Below, piece by piece: positions 52,411-62,405 of a stretch of 64,000 nucleotides of DNA. The translations under genes and the position numbers were made by a program. The stretch is from contig NZ_VCIX01000082.1 of the NCBI RefSeq assembly GCF_006345825.1, positions 248,001-312,000 on the forward strand. Reading direction: 5' to 3'. The notes under the pieces were generated by a model. That model was not told the DNA's origin. It saw only the letters and a program-made list of their open reading frames with translations, and did not search any database. Numbering within the stretch: position 1 is the first letter of the stretch; the number at the start of each line of letters is the position of its first letter. The DNA comes from Paenibacillus paridis (lineage in GTDB: Bacteria; Bacillota; Bacilli; Paenibacillales; Paenibacillaceae).

Positions 52411-54123
52411 TCAAGAAACGTCTTCCCTGCCGCTCCAGCATAATTCTACGCAAAGCCCGCCTAATTTCGATTGGCTGAGCAGCAAACCCGAATCGCCACC
52501 ATACATCAAACGCAGCCGTTGATGCACATTTTTTAGGCCGGACTCTATTTCTTCATTGCTCGAATGAATCTTTCTTCTAATCGAATCGATTACCGCATAA
52601 TCAATGCCCGTGCCCGTATCTTCAACCGCGACATGGTTCATGCTTCCATCTCTCCAGCAGCGGATTCGAATCAAACCATATTCTGAATGATTATTAAACG
52701 AATGAAGGATGACATTTTCAACAAGCGGCTGCACGATTAAACGCGGAATTTCCAGGTCTCCCATCTGCGGCTCGACCTCGATATGAAATTCAAAATCATC
52801 TCTCAGCATGCAATGGATTTCTAGATAGAAATGGACCAAATCCAACTCTTCCTTCAACCGCACCATTCTGTTCCCCGTCTTGGTTGTATAGCGGTAGTAC
52901 TTGCTCAAGTTCATGGTCATCGAAATGGCCGCTTTGTCTTCCTTTAGCTCAATCATGCTTTTGATATAAGCCAGCGTATTGTACAGGAAATGCGGATTGA
53001 TCTGCGATTGCAGCTGCTTCAGCGTCGCATCCTTCGACCGAAGCTGCTCTTTAAACACATCCTCAATCAGTTTCTCTATTTTAGCAGCCATGGAGTTGAA
53101 TTTCTCATATAGAAAACGGTACTCCCCTTTGGGCTTGTCCACCATCCTTACGGAATAGATGCCTTTTTCGATCAAATTCATGTTCTGAATCAGCTTCCGG
53201 AATGGGATCTGAATATTGCGATACATCACAAAAGCAAGATAAGCCCCCATGAACAAAAGCATTCCGCTTATCACATAAAACATCGTCTGATTCCGGCTGA
53301 TGGGCGCCATAATATGGCTGATAGGCACGTAATCAACCAGATACCAGCCTAAGGATTCCAGCTTTTGATAGTGGACCTGAAATCTGGTCTTATCTGACTT
53401 AAGCAGCATGTATCCGCTTTCCATTGAGCTGTCGATCTCTCTAAGCCTAGGAAGAAATTCGTCAATTTGATCCACGTTTACGGAATAATTATAAATAGGG
53501 TCTGCTCCCGGATGATACAAGAAGGGATCTCCTGAGCCGTTGCCTTTAAATTCAGATAACGCGCTGCGCAAAGCTGCCACGCCGAATTTAAGCAGCACTC
53601 TCATATGCGCATCGCCTGACTCCGCTGAGTTCTCCGGATAAGACAATATTTCCATAAAATAGTCCTCATTAGGATCGGAATAGTATTGCCAAAATGTATC
53701 CTGGGCGGGAAACTGTTTCGGAAGCGCATTTAGGCTGGAGTTGCTTTTGATGACGATTCCAGTACGAGGGTAGAGAACGGCAATGACGGCTTTCCAATCG
53801 CCATAACCGGCAAGCCGATTAATTTCTTCGGAGACCGTTCGATTGATTCTATACTTATCTAAGACATCGTCAAGCAAATCGGGATAGGCTAAATTTCGTA
53901 CATCCGTGCTTTCGTACAGCATTTTCTTATAGGTATCCAGCCGGAAAAACAACTCATCCAATTGGTTGGCGAACGTTTCAATTTGATACTGCTTTACCTT
54001 AATAATCTCGTCCGTCAATACACGCGTACTTGTTCGGTTCGACACCGCGAATAAAAGTAAGATTGGAATAAGTAAAATGAACAACGTGGCTATTAGCTTG
54101 GTAAATATGCTGAATCTGCTCAT
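52411..54123 (-). CDS. YesM-type sensor histidine kinase
   Basis: 570 residues. Membrane helices near residues 8-28 and 275-300 flank an extracellular sensor of about 245 residues. HAMP-like coils precede QINPHFLYNTL (phosphorylated His near residue 376), VENVILHS and GLKNVHQRLRLMYG. The gene is 35 nt downstream of an extracytoplasmic binding-protein gene and 17 nt upstream of yesN, which suggests a three-part sensing complex. Confidence 0.92.
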   Translation of the reverse strand: MSRFSIFTKLIATLFILLIPILLLFAVSNRTSTRVLTDEIIKVKQYQIETFANQLDELFFRLDTYKKMLYESTDVRNLAYPDLLDDVLDKYRINRTVSEEINRLAGYGDWKAVIAVLYPRTGIVIKSNSSLNALPKQFPAQDTFWQYYSDPNEDYFMEILSYPENSAESGDAHMRVLLKFGVAALRSALSEFKGNGSGDPFLYHPGADPIYNYSVNVDQIDEFLPRLREIDSSMESGYMLLKSDKTRFQVHYQKLESLGWYLVDYVPISHIMAPISRNQTMFYVISGMLLFMGAYLAFVMYRNIQIPFRKLIQNMNLIEKGIYSVRMVDKPKGEYRFLYEKFNSMAAKIEKLIEDVFKEQLRSKDATLKQLQSQINPHFLYNTLAYIKSMIELKEDKAAISMTMNLSKYYRYTTKTGNRMVRLKEELDLVHFYLEIHCMLRDDFEFHIEVEPQMGDLEIPRLIVQPLVENVILHSFNNHSEYGLIRIRCWRDGSMNHVAVEDTGTGIDYAVIDSIRRKIHSSNEEIESGLKNVHQRLRLMYGGDSGLLLSQSKLGGLCVELCWSGREDVS

Positions 54124-54158
54124 GACCGATCGTCCTCTCCAAATTCGGGCTCAGCATC

Positions 54159-55676
54159 TTAATGTTGGAGTTGAAATTCCGCGAATTGCTTCTTCAATTC
54201 AGTAAATACAATGTCAAAGCCTGCCTTCTTGAGCGCTGCGATTGCATCCTCATAGTACTCTTCATAGCTGGCTAATCCAAAATTGATAGGCTCAATTTTC
54301 TCCTTATAGACCGCCATGACCTGCGCCATCTCATTTTTGACGGACGCCTCATTGAAATGAAAGCCGAATAGCTTGGAAATGCGAGAGTTCTCGTCATTCG
54401 CAAGCATGTCATCGATAATGTCATCCTCTACACGGGCAGGTGCGAGAAAATAGTCCTTGTTGCGCCACATCCATTCGTATATTAACTGGTCATTGGTTAA
54501 CTGCTTGATTTTACCGTTTTCCAGCTCATAGTCCTTCCCCTCTACCCCATAAATAATAAAATTATAATTTTCTTTGTTTTGCAAAATCCAATTCATAAAC
54601 ATCATCGCACGTTCAGGATTTTCTGATGCCGCAGTTATCATGAAAGCTTCATTGCTTGGGGTAGTGATAAACTTCGGTTTCTCCTTAGCCAGATAATACT
54701 CGCGCAGCCTGGCATTGGGATCGGCATTCCGTGCCGTCTGCAGGTTCTCCATCGCTCTGGAAACCGCGCCTACTCGAAAAAGAAGCTTGCCTGCATTTTC
54801 CTGATCGATCTTCGCTGCCGGATTGCCCACTAAATTTTTGTCAATGATCCCCATCTTCACCCATGACTCGCGTAAATGAGCCACCTGCTTGTACAAATCA
54901 GATTCTACATAACTTAGAATCTCGCCTGAATCCTCGTCAATCATAAATAACATTCGCTCATCCAATGAAGAGTAGTTTCGATCCGTTAGCTCGCGCCACA
55001 GCATTTCATGGCCTCGGTCCGTTTCCAAGTAGCCGTAATAACTCGGATCTATGGCCTGCATTCTTTTGAAAAATAGTTCTAAATCTGCAATTGTCTTTAT
55101 TTCCGACATGCTGGCCTTCTCTAGCAAATCCTGGCGAACCATGACGGAAGAAAATTTTCCTGCTGACGTAAACGCCTGTGAAGGTATTGCCCAAAGCTTA
55201 TCGTCAATCCGATTTTGCTTGAAATTCTCATCGGGAATATGTTTAATCAGCTCCTGCCCGTATTGGTTCAGCAGCTCATCTAAAGGCTGAATATATCCCT
55301 TCGTATAATAAACAGAGACGAAGGGTGCCCCATACCAGAACAAATCGTAATTTTCTCCGGTGGATAAGGCCAGCTCCAATTTTTGCTGGTAATTAGACCA
55401 CGGGATATACGTCAATTCAAGCTTCATATTTAAATCTTTTTTCAATCGGTCATTCAGTTCATTCTCAACGAAGTCACCCATGCGCACCGACAAATCGCCA
55501 GGCATAATGACCTTCAGCGTGACAAATGATGCTGGCGCGTCTTCTACTTGTTTATCCGCTGATTTGGCATTTTGGATTCCCGGCTTATTTGAAGCATCGG
55601 GTCCGAAGTTGCTGTATAGGATGTACAGGAGAGACGCGAAAAGCATGGCAACGATTCCAATAACAGCAGGTTTCAT
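54159..55676 (-). CDS. Membrane-anchored extracellular solute-binding protein without lipobox, linked to YesM/YesN
   Basis: 505 residues from the ATG at 55676; a GTG at 55688 is also possible. The N-terminus (VIGIVAMLFASLLYILYSNF) is a hydrophobic anchor with no Cys after it, unlike the four lipoproteins in this window. The body matches large family 1 binding proteins (LELALSTGENYDLFWYGAPF; SNEAFMITAASENPERAMMF). It heads a three-gene operon with yesM and yesN and no permease gene. A role as ligand receptor for the kinase is therefore more likely than transport, though it could also serve the permeases at the right edge. Confidence 0.82.
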   Translation of the reverse strand: MKPAVIGIVAMLFASLLYILYSNFGPDASNKPGIQNAKSADKQVEDAPASFVTLKVIMPGDLSVRMGDFVENELNDRLKKDLNMKLELTYIPWSNYQQKLELALSTGENYDLFWYGAPFVSVYYTKGYIQPLDELLNQYGQELIKHIPDENFKQNRIDDKLWAIPSQAFTSAGKFSSVMVRQDLLEKASMSEIKTIADLELFFKRMQAIDPSYYGYLETDRGHEMLWRELTDRNYSSLDERMLFMIDEDSGEILSYVESDLYKQVAHLRESWVKMGIIDKNLVGNPAAKIDQENAGKLLFRVGAVSRAMENLQTARNADPNARLREYYLAKEKPKFITTPSNEAFMITAASENPERAMMFMNWILQNKENYNFIIYGVEGKDYELENGKIKQLTNDQLIYEWMWRNKDYFLAPARVEDDIIDDMLANDENSRISKLFGFHFNEASVKNEMAQVMAVYKEKIEPINFGLASYEEYYEDAIAALKKAGFDIVFTELKKQFAEFQLQH

Positions 55677-55761
55677 CGAAAAGCACACCCCCTATACTGT
55701 AGAGCCTCAAAGCTAGTCTACACTAATTTTTTCAAAGTGAATATGATGCCTTCACAGAATA

Positions 55762-55792
55762 GGAGCACATGAATTCTAAACTCATGTGCTCC
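55762..55792 (-). terminator. Terminator after the DUF4832 SLH gene
   Basis: GGAGCACATGA (55762-55772) pairs perfectly over 11 bp with TCATGTGCTCC (55782-55792). It starts 18 bp past the SLH-protein stop codon and separates it from the sensing operon. The minus-strand tail TATTCTG is short of T, so efficiency is uncertain. Confidence 0.65.
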
Positions 55793-55809
55793 TTAACCTC
55801 ATTTATTAT

Positions 55810-58800
55810 TTAGTTAATAAACTGTACGAACTGCAAGAACCGTTTCATCATGACAGCCGCTTCCGCTCGGCTTGCATGAGCGCCAGGATCCAGCGTCTGT
55901 TCTGACTTGCCTTGGATGATTTGAGCAGTGAGCAATTCAGCTATTGCCTGTTTGGCCCAAACACTGATGGAACCGTTATCCGTATATTTCTCAAGCGTTT
56001 TTTCATTCGCTTGGACGAATTTGTTCACATAGCCCAGAGCTCTCGATAGCATAACCGTCATCTGCTCGCGAGTGATTCGTTCATTGGGTTTAAATGAACC
56101 ATCACTAAAGCCTTCAATGATTCCCGCTTCAACCGCTGCTGCAATCGGAGCTGCAAACCAATCCCCTTTGGACACGTCGTTAAAACCGGCGTCCGTACTT
56201 AGCGTACTCCATCCGAGAGAACGAACGAGTATAGCTGTGAACTCTGCGCGAGTAATCGGTTTGTCCGGCGAAAAGACGTTAAGCGAAACCCCATTAATCA
56301 TTCGCTTAGAGGCTAGCAGCTCGATGTCTGATTGAGCCCAATGGCCAGAAAGATCAGAGAACGCCTTACTGCCCGATGCTACCGTATAAATGCTGTTTCC
56401 ATTCCGTTTGATGACAACCTCTGTATTTCCGCCATTTGCTAAAAGAACGGATGGAACAAAATGAAAGGTTGCTGTATCCGGGTTGAATAGAAGTGCCGTC
56501 GTTTTTGTTGGATCTACGGCTCCCGGCACCATAACCGTTCTTTCCAGATAGGTGCTGCCGAAGCCGGTAATCTCCAACGACTTTCCGTTAGCTTGAGCAA
56601 AAATGTTGTAATCCAGTGCAGGGGCAAGCAATGTCAGCCCTTCTTTGGTTGCCTGCTCAGACATTAGGTCTGCTACACTGTCTGCAACTCTGCTAATGAC
56701 AATGCTTATGGTCATTTCTTCAGGACCGACGCCCAGCTTTTTCGCTAATGTGGCTAATCCTAAACTTTGGACAGGAACCTTGTAGCTTCCAAAATCCGTC
56801 TCTACCATGAGTGACGCTTCCGGCAGCTCACTCGCAATACCTGCAATTGCAGATGATGGAATATTCACCTTCGTATTTCTACCTTCATTTTTCAGGTTGA
56901 TGATAACCGATTTTGAATTTGCATTAGTCGAGCCTGTAAGAAGGGCATGGAAGGCATCCTGAAGCTTCTTCGCATCAATGGTCGCTACCATTTCAATTTC
57001 GCCATTCTCATTCGTTGTCGGAACAAGCATGACAGCGTCTTGTCCCAGCTTAATTCCTTTGTCCGTTATTTCCGGTATTGATGTTGTAGGCGGTGTTGAT
57101 GTGCCGCCAGTGCCGCCAGATGGCGGGTTCGACTCGGAAGAGATCGTTACATAAAATAGCTTCTCCAGATTGCCATCCGAAGTTTTAGCCGTTATGACGG
57201 TTTGGCCAACGCCCACTGCCGTGACCAAGCCTGCGGTTGACACATAGGCAACCTTATGGTCCGCGGAAGACCAGACAACTCTTTTATTGCTAGCCTGCTC
57301 CGGAGTTACGGTAACGTCCATTTGCTTGCTTGCACCTGGAGCCAATTGTACCTGGCCAGGCGTATTCGTCGTTAATCCCGTAACTCTTACTGGGGCTTCA
57401 GCAGCGCTATTCGATACGTCTACGCTGCCCAGATTCAGCCAACCGTTTGCATTTTGCTCTGCATTTGCGAAGTTAAATGTCTTGGCATCTGCATTGATTT
57501 CTTCTAACGGATTGACATACCGCATCATCATTTGGTAGCTTCCATTGCTTAATTCCGAATTGTTAGTGAATTCAAACAACTTGTTGTGATCAAATCCATT
57601 CGTATTTGGAAGAATGCCTTCTAAATTCCAATTCGGATTCCATATTTTAACGATGTCATTACCAGATTTGGCAGCAAGCTCAACCTTCCAGTTGTAATAG
57701 AACGGCGCTACTCCTTTGTTCTCAAGCTCTACGCCTACTTTCAGGTTTCCATTTGTCGCGTCCAGATAAGCGGTAGGCACATAATATTCATAGCCCATTC
57801 TACGCGAGCCTTCCGTAGCTCTTGCCAGAGGCTCTGGATCCAGAGGAGTTTGGAAAATTCCTTGAGCAAGCAACCAAGATGCATGGGTTAAGCCAAGACT
57901 CGTGTAATAATCCTCTCCCTGCGCCCCCTCGATCGGCGTCGATGGTTCATTGTATCTAGGCGGATCGTTATTCCACATTTTCACTTGAATTTCCGGTCTC
58001 ATCTCTCCGCCCATGCTATTCGTCTTCCAGAATTCCGTTACTCCTGCGTCATTGACTTTTCCCCAGAAATGCCAGCCTTGTCCGCCTAAGCTTGGCGGGA
58101 GTGTCTGGAAGGCAAAGGAATCATCATGATAGCCAACATCGAAGTTTTTGGTTTTAAGCGTGCTATTCTCCATTGGATTTCTTAATACGAGCTGCGTTTC
58201 GTCGAACGCGTTGTCTATAGCGGTAAGAACCCGCTTCATGTTGGCATCTGTTGGCATCAGGTTAGGCGACTTCAGATTCCCGTCATAGGGATACGTATGC
58301 CACTCGCCCCAGAAGCCGATTAAGCCGATCATAATGGACCCGATTCGAGGATCGCCATCATAACGCGTTCCTAGCGCGCCAATGAAATTGTCCAAAGCGT
58401 CCAATAATCGCTCATCGTTATAGTCAGGCGCCAAACTCGTGGCATCCTTGCCATTGTCGAATTCCTCATATTGATAAGTCTTCAGCCCTTCATCAATTAG
58501 AAATTGAGGGATTGCTGAAGGTTTGTTCGGATAGTCCAGATACACCCTGAATACGGACTGATTGCCTCGGGACGCCACCTCTGCAAGCCGTTTATCCAGT
58601 TCAGACCAGTTAAAGTCATCCAGATTGTTCATCAGCTTGCTCAGCGGCAAGTAGAAAAACTCCAAGCTGTATGGAAGCTGTGTAGGCCGGTCTCTCCAAT
58701 CATCGCCCTCTTTGAAATATGCTTCCTCCGCTGCATCATAGAAAGGAAGGAATCCCTTGAGCGGATTATCTACCGGTGCAGGCTCATACGCCAAAGCATG

Positions 58801-61800
58801 CGTTCCTTCCGTTGTTGCCCAAGCCGGCGGGCTCGGGTGTTCGGCAGGAGGTGTCGTTGTGCCTCCTCCGGATCCGCTTGTTCTGCCCGCTAACGCATAG
58901 AGGCCAATCTGGTCGATACTAAGGATGTTATCCGCTTGATTTTTAGGGCCAAAGCCGAATTGAATTTGAAGCACTTTGCTCGCATCGAATACAGCATTGC
59001 AAGCATCGCAGCCTTGCCATTCAGACTGAGCAAACGCGCTCCAAGGAATTCGAACCATTCCTTTGTAGCCGGCAGGAATGGAAAGCGAGCCTCCACCGAG
59101 GGTAGTCGACTTCCAGCCGTCTGCTGCATAGTAGAAGTTCACGACTCCTCCTTCTTTTAACGAAAACTCTCCTTTTGGTGCATCGGTAACTAGCGATATA
59201 TTGAGATCCATATTTTTGTTGCTTGGCGACGTGTTATTAGCCCAGAATGTGAATCCATCAAATGCGGACCAATCTGTGTCTGTTCCGGTAAACGCCGCAC
59301 GTTTAATATTGACCCAATCGGATATCGATTTGCCCGAAGGCGGGGAAACTGCGAATTTCATCGCCTGACTGCCATTCGCATAATTGACTTTGTCAATCGC
59401 ACGAAGCGCAGATGGTTCTCCGGACTCCCAGTCTACTCTCCAGATATTCTGCAAAGCGGCATCGCCCTCATACGATTCGAAATCTTCCAATACTTTATCC
59501 GCTCGATAGAGCATGATGTCATCAATCGTGATGACATTGTGAATATAACCGGCTGGCGGGTATCCGAACTGAAGCCCTGTTACTTCGCTGGCATCCAACA
59601 CTGCAGCGCAGTCCGCTTGAACACCGTCACACTGCCATGCGGATTGAACGAATTGATCCCAAGCAATTCTTACCACGCCTTTGAAGCCAGCGGGAACATT
59701 TAGCGAGCTTCCGTTAAACGCCGCAGCCTGCCAGCTTCCGTCAGCAGCGATTGTCGATGCTGACCCGCCTTCCTTCAAGCCAAACTCCCCTTTGGCTGCT
59801 GGCGTTTGAAGCGCGACATTCATGCTGAAACTTTTATTATCCGTTGTTGCATTGTCTACCCAGAAGCTTAAACCGTCGAATTTGGACCAATCACGTTTGT
59901 CCGAAGGGATGGAATAGATGGTATTCGACCACTCCGAATCCGCGATCGCAACCGAAAGCGTAAGGCCCTTGCTTCCGCTCGATTGGCCAAGCGCTCTTGT
60001 CACTGAGCCCGGTTTGTCCGACCACGCTTCCGTCCAGGCTTGCCCAAGAGCAGCATCATCGGCATAGGACTCGAAATTATCAATGAGACCCGGCTTTCCC
60101 GAACCTGGATTAGTGCCTGGGTTAGTACCAGGATCAGTGCCAGGGTCAGTATCTGATTCATACTTGTCCGTAAAGTAAATTTCATCGATATAAATGGTGC
60201 CTGTCGTATCCCAAGCCGCTTGTGAAATCGCAAGGCTCCAGATGGTTTGCGACAAATTCACCCCTTGATCCGGCAAGTCGATAACTATGTCTTTATAGCT
60301 GGTTGTGATCGTATCTCCGCTGAATTGACCGATCGTTTTCATTACCCCGCCAACGCTGAGGCTGACCTGATTCTCTTCTCCACCGACGGCTCCCTTCATC
60401 CGAAGAACCAGCTTCCTCGTATCTGCAACGTTTCGGCCGATATTGGTTTCCAACCGCGACATATTCTGATATTGCAGGACTAATGCGCCATCTTGGACCA
60501 CGCCAGCGCCATTCCCGTTGGCAAAACCGCTTGAACCGGTCCATTGGTTAAGGTCATTTTGAGTGTTGCCAGACCACGCTGGCGTTCCGTTATAATCATC
60601 CACGAGCAGGCGCTTTGGCGGCGATGGCGGTGAAGTTGGAGGCGCCACGCACGGTGAAGCGCAATCTCCTACCAGCACGGGACCCAAATTGAGCCAGCCT
60701 GCGTTGTCTTGATCCGTATTTGCGAATCCTACTTTTTTCGCCTTAGTGCTAATCGCCTCTAACGGATTAACAACCTTCATAACTAAATAATAGTAACCAT
60801 CGTTTAAGCCTAGAGAAGGAATGGACGTATCAAAATAATAGGGCTCGCCGAATGGGACATACTTCGGATCGCCGGAAAGGTTCCACTCCGGATACGTTCT
60901 AATTTGCAAAGGCATAACCTTTGTCATATCCCAGCCCGTATCCCATTGCTTAATTAGCTTACCTGATACACTCTTAATTCCTAGCTCGACCTTCCATGGA
61001 TAAGCGAAAGGAGCAACGCCATTATTCTGAATCGTTACTCCAACCTTAAGCGGGTCGCCTTGAGCAACATCATTATAATGGGCACTCTTCACATTTAAAT
61101 CGTAGCCCATCTTTCTCACGCCCGCGGCAACAACGGCATCGTTGGCATTATAATTGCTGATGCCGCCTTGGTTGATCATCCACGTCGCATGGGTCAATTC
61201 AATATCATCCATCGCATGATCAACATTAGCGCCGCCGCTGAAGAAGCTGCTTTGAATTTCCGGGCGCACTTCTCCGCCAATGGATTGCGAGATCCATTTG
61301 TTCTCTGAGCCGGCTTCCAGCATTTTGGTCAAGAACGAGTAATAGGCTCCCCCCATACTCTCTGGCTGCGTAACGCTCTGAAGTGGGTCACCCTCCTTAT
61401 AGCCGAAGGAGTCATCATGGTATCCAATATTATATTCCGATGCGCCAGGCAAGCCCGGATATCGGACCTCAAGCTTGGTTTGGTCGAAGGCCGCATCATA
61501 CGCGCCGAATATCTCTCCGATGGTAGCTGCGCTTGGCATGTAGTTCGGCAAACCATCCGCAGCATCCTCATCGTAAGGGTACGTATGCCACTCCCCCCAT
61601 AGTCCGACGAGCCCCATATGAATAAAGCCAATGCGCGGATCCCCATCATACTTAGCGCCGAAAGCCTCAATAAAGTTTGTTAAATAGGTTACCATTAACG
61701 GATCATCGTAGTCAGGCTCGTCCTGATTAAAAGTAGCGTTATGGCGCATGTCAACGCCGCTTTGGTGAATAAAATCCGGTATGGCGTCCTCCTTGCCCGG

Positions 61801-62214
61801 ATATTCAAGATACACCCTCAGCGCTGCCTGATTCCCCCTTGCAGCAATGGCATTCAATGCTGGCTCTATGCCTGTGTCGAATGTAAAGGAATTCGGGCCA
61901 TTCATCACTGCTTTCAATGGGACATAATACCACTCCAAGCTGTGCGGGAATGAAGTCTCTGTCTCCCACGGGTAGAACGGTGCGAACCCTTTCAGCGGGT
62001 TGTCTAGCGGGCTTGGGGCATACGTCAAGTCATGCTTGGTTAGATTAAGATCCGTCGCAGGACTCGGGTAAGGATTAGTTGGTACGCGCGTTGGTGCGGG
62101 GTCTGCGTTAGCAATGCTTGCAGCATTTCCAAAGAATGTGCTTAACAATAAGCATGCAATAAGAAATACTTTGCCTGATGCCTTCCTCATATCTTGTATG
62201 GATAATGGATTCAT
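55810..62214 (-). CDS. Giant SLH-anchored protein with two DUF4832-type halves and carbohydrate-binding modules
   Basis: 2134 residues from the ATG at 62214 with GAGGAGG upstream. Signal peptide about 1-38. A first DUF4832-like unit (about 55-511; LTYAPSPLDNPLKGFAPFYP, GLVGLWGEWHTYPY, MGGAYYSF) is followed by three beta-sandwich modules (about 538-683, 718-900, 908-1108; the last two are clear repeats starting FESY). A second DUF4832-like unit (about 1140-1585; LAYEPAPVDNPLKGFLPFY, GLIGFWGEWHTYPY) follows, then a Big2 Ig-like domain, a long beta-rich region and three SLH domains (about 1955-2134). It is probably a wall-bound polysaccharide-binding or cleaving protein; DUF4832 activity is not established. 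A CcpA-type site lies just upstream. Confidence 0.83.
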   Translation of the reverse strand: MNPLSIQDMRKASGKVFLIACLLLSTFFGNAASIANADPAPTRVPTNPYPSPATDLNLTKHDLTYAPSPLDNPLKGFAPFYPWETETSFPHSLEWYYVPLKAVMNGPNSFTFDTGIEPALNAIAARGNQAALRVYLEYPGKEDAIPDFIHQSGVDMRHNATFNQDEPDYDDPLMVTYLTNFIEAFGAKYDGDPRIGFIHMGLVGLWGEWHTYPYDEDAADGLPNYMPSAATIGEIFGAYDAAFDQTKLEVRYPGLPGASEYNIGYHDDSFGYKEGDPLQSVTQPESMGGAYYSFLTKMLEAGSENKWISQSIGGEVRPEIQSSFFSGGANVDHAMDDIELTHATWMINQGGISNYNANDAVVAAGVRKMGYDLNVKSAHYNDVAQGDPLKVGVTIQNNGVAPFAYPWKVELGIKSVSGKLIKQWDTGWDMTKVMPLQIRTYPEWNLSGDPKYVPFGEPYYFDTSIPSLGLNDGYYYLVMKVVNPLEAISTKAKKVGFANTDQDNAGWLNLGPVLVGDCASPCVAPPTSPPSPPKRLLVDDYNGTPAWSGNTQNDLNQWTGSSGFANGNGAGVVQDGALVLQYQNMSRLETNIGRNVADTRKLVLRMKGAVGGEENQVSLSVGGVMKTIGQFSGDTITTSYKDIVIDLPDQGVNLSQTIWSLAISQAAWDTTGTIYIDEIYFTDKYESDTDPGTDPGTNPGTNPGSGKPGLIDNFESYADDAALGQAWTEAWSDKPGSVTRALGQSSGSKGLTLSVAIADSEWSNTIYSIPSDKRDWSKFDGLSFWVDNATTDNKSFSMNVALQTPAAKGEFGLKEGGSASTIAADGSWQAAAFNGSSLNVPAGFKGVVRIAWDQFVQSAWQCDGVQADCAAVLDASEVTGLQFGYPPAGYIHNVITIDDIMLYRADKVLEDFESYEGDAALQNIWRVDWESGEPSALRAIDKVNYANGSQAMKFAVSPPSGKSISDWVNIKRAAFTGTDTDWSAFDGFTFWANNTSPSNKNMDLNISLVTDAPKGEFSLKEGGVVNFYYAADGWKSTTLGGGSLSIPAGYKGMVRIPWSAFAQSEWQGCDACNAVFDASKVLQIQFGFGPKNQADNILSIDQIGLYALAGRTSGSGGGTTTPPAEHPSPPAWATTEGTHALAYEPAPVDNPLKGFLPFYDAAEEAYFKEGDDWRDRPTQLPYSLEFFYLPLSKLMNNLDDFNWSELDKRLAEVASRGNQSVFRVYLDYPNKPSAIPQFLIDEGLKTYQYEEFDNGKDATSLAPDYNDERLLDALDNFIGALGTRYDGDPRIGSIMIGLIGFWGEWHTYPYDGNLKSPNLMPTDANMKRVLTAIDNAFDETQLVLRNPMENSTLKTKNFDVGYHDDSFAFQTLPPSLGGQGWHFWGKVNDAGVTEFWKTNSMGGEMRPEIQVKMWNNDPPRYNEPSTPIEGAQGEDYYTSLGLTHASWLLAQGIFQTPLDPEPLARATEGSRRMGYEYYVPTAYLDATNGNLKVGVELENKGVAPFYYNWKVELAAKSGNDIVKIWNPNWNLEGILPNTNGFDHNKLFEFTNNSELSNGSYQMMMRYVNPLEEINADAKTFNFANAEQNANGWLNLGSVDVSNSAAEAPVRVTGLTTNTPGQVQLAPGASKQMDVTVTPEQASNKRVVWSSADHKVAYVSTAGLVTAVGVGQTVITAKTSDGNLEKLFYVTISSESNPPSGGTGGTSTPPTTSIPEITDKGIKLGQDAVMLVPTTNENGEIEMVATIDAKKLQDAFHALLTGSTNANSKSVIINLKNEGRNTKVNIPSSAIAGIASELPEASLMVETDFGSYKVPVQSLGLATLAKKLGVGPEEMTISIVISRVADSVADLMSEQATKEGLTLLAPALDYNIFAQANGKSLEITGFGSTYLERTVMVPGAVDPTKTTALLFNPDTATFHFVPSVLLANGGNTEVVIKRNGNSIYTVASGSKAFSDLSGHWAQSDIELLASKRMINGVSLNVFSPDKPITRAEFTAILVRSLGWSTLSTDAGFNDVSKGDWFAAPIAAAVEAGIIEGFSDGSFKPNERITREQMTVMLSRALGYVNKFVQANEKTLEKYTDNGSISVWAKQAIAELLTAQIIQGKSEQTLDPGAHASRAEAAVMMKRFLQFVQFIN

Positions 62215-62244
62215 CAAAATCCTCCTCAATTAACTGTCAATGAA

Positions 62245-62258
62245 TGAAAACGCTATCA
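62245..62258. promoter_or_regulatory. Catabolite-responsive element (cre) for CcpA
   Basis: TGAAAACGCTATCA fits the cre consensus TGWAANCGNTNWCA at every position. It lies 31 bp upstream of the giant SLH-protein start codon, where bound CcpA-HPr(Ser-P) would block transcription when preferred sugars are present. It is the only perfect match noticed between genes in this window. Confidence 0.75.
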
Positions 62259-62300
62259 AAAATCCCTTTGCTTATTTGGTTTTGCCAATCGTAAAATGAG

Positions 62301-62341
62301 CTGCAGGCCATCCAGACTCACAGAAGTCCGGATACCTGCAG
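62301..62341 (-). terminator. Hairpin after the locus E permease genes
   Basis: CTGCAGG (62301-62307) and CCTGCAG (62335-62341) form the outer stem, with inner ATCC/GGAT and GACT/AGTC pairs. On the minus strand CTCATTTTACG follows. It lies about 65 bp past the permease stop codon and separates the importer from the SLH gene. Confidence 0.6.
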
Positions 62342-62405
62342 AAATGGATTTGAAACGGAGCATGCTAATCACAAGAAGCTCAAGGCGAAGCGGCTGTCGC
62401 CGCCC

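Noticed and set aside
61417..61670. Short open frames inside the giant SLH gene region
   Set aside because: They overlap the DUF4832 coding sequence in other frames and have no start signals.
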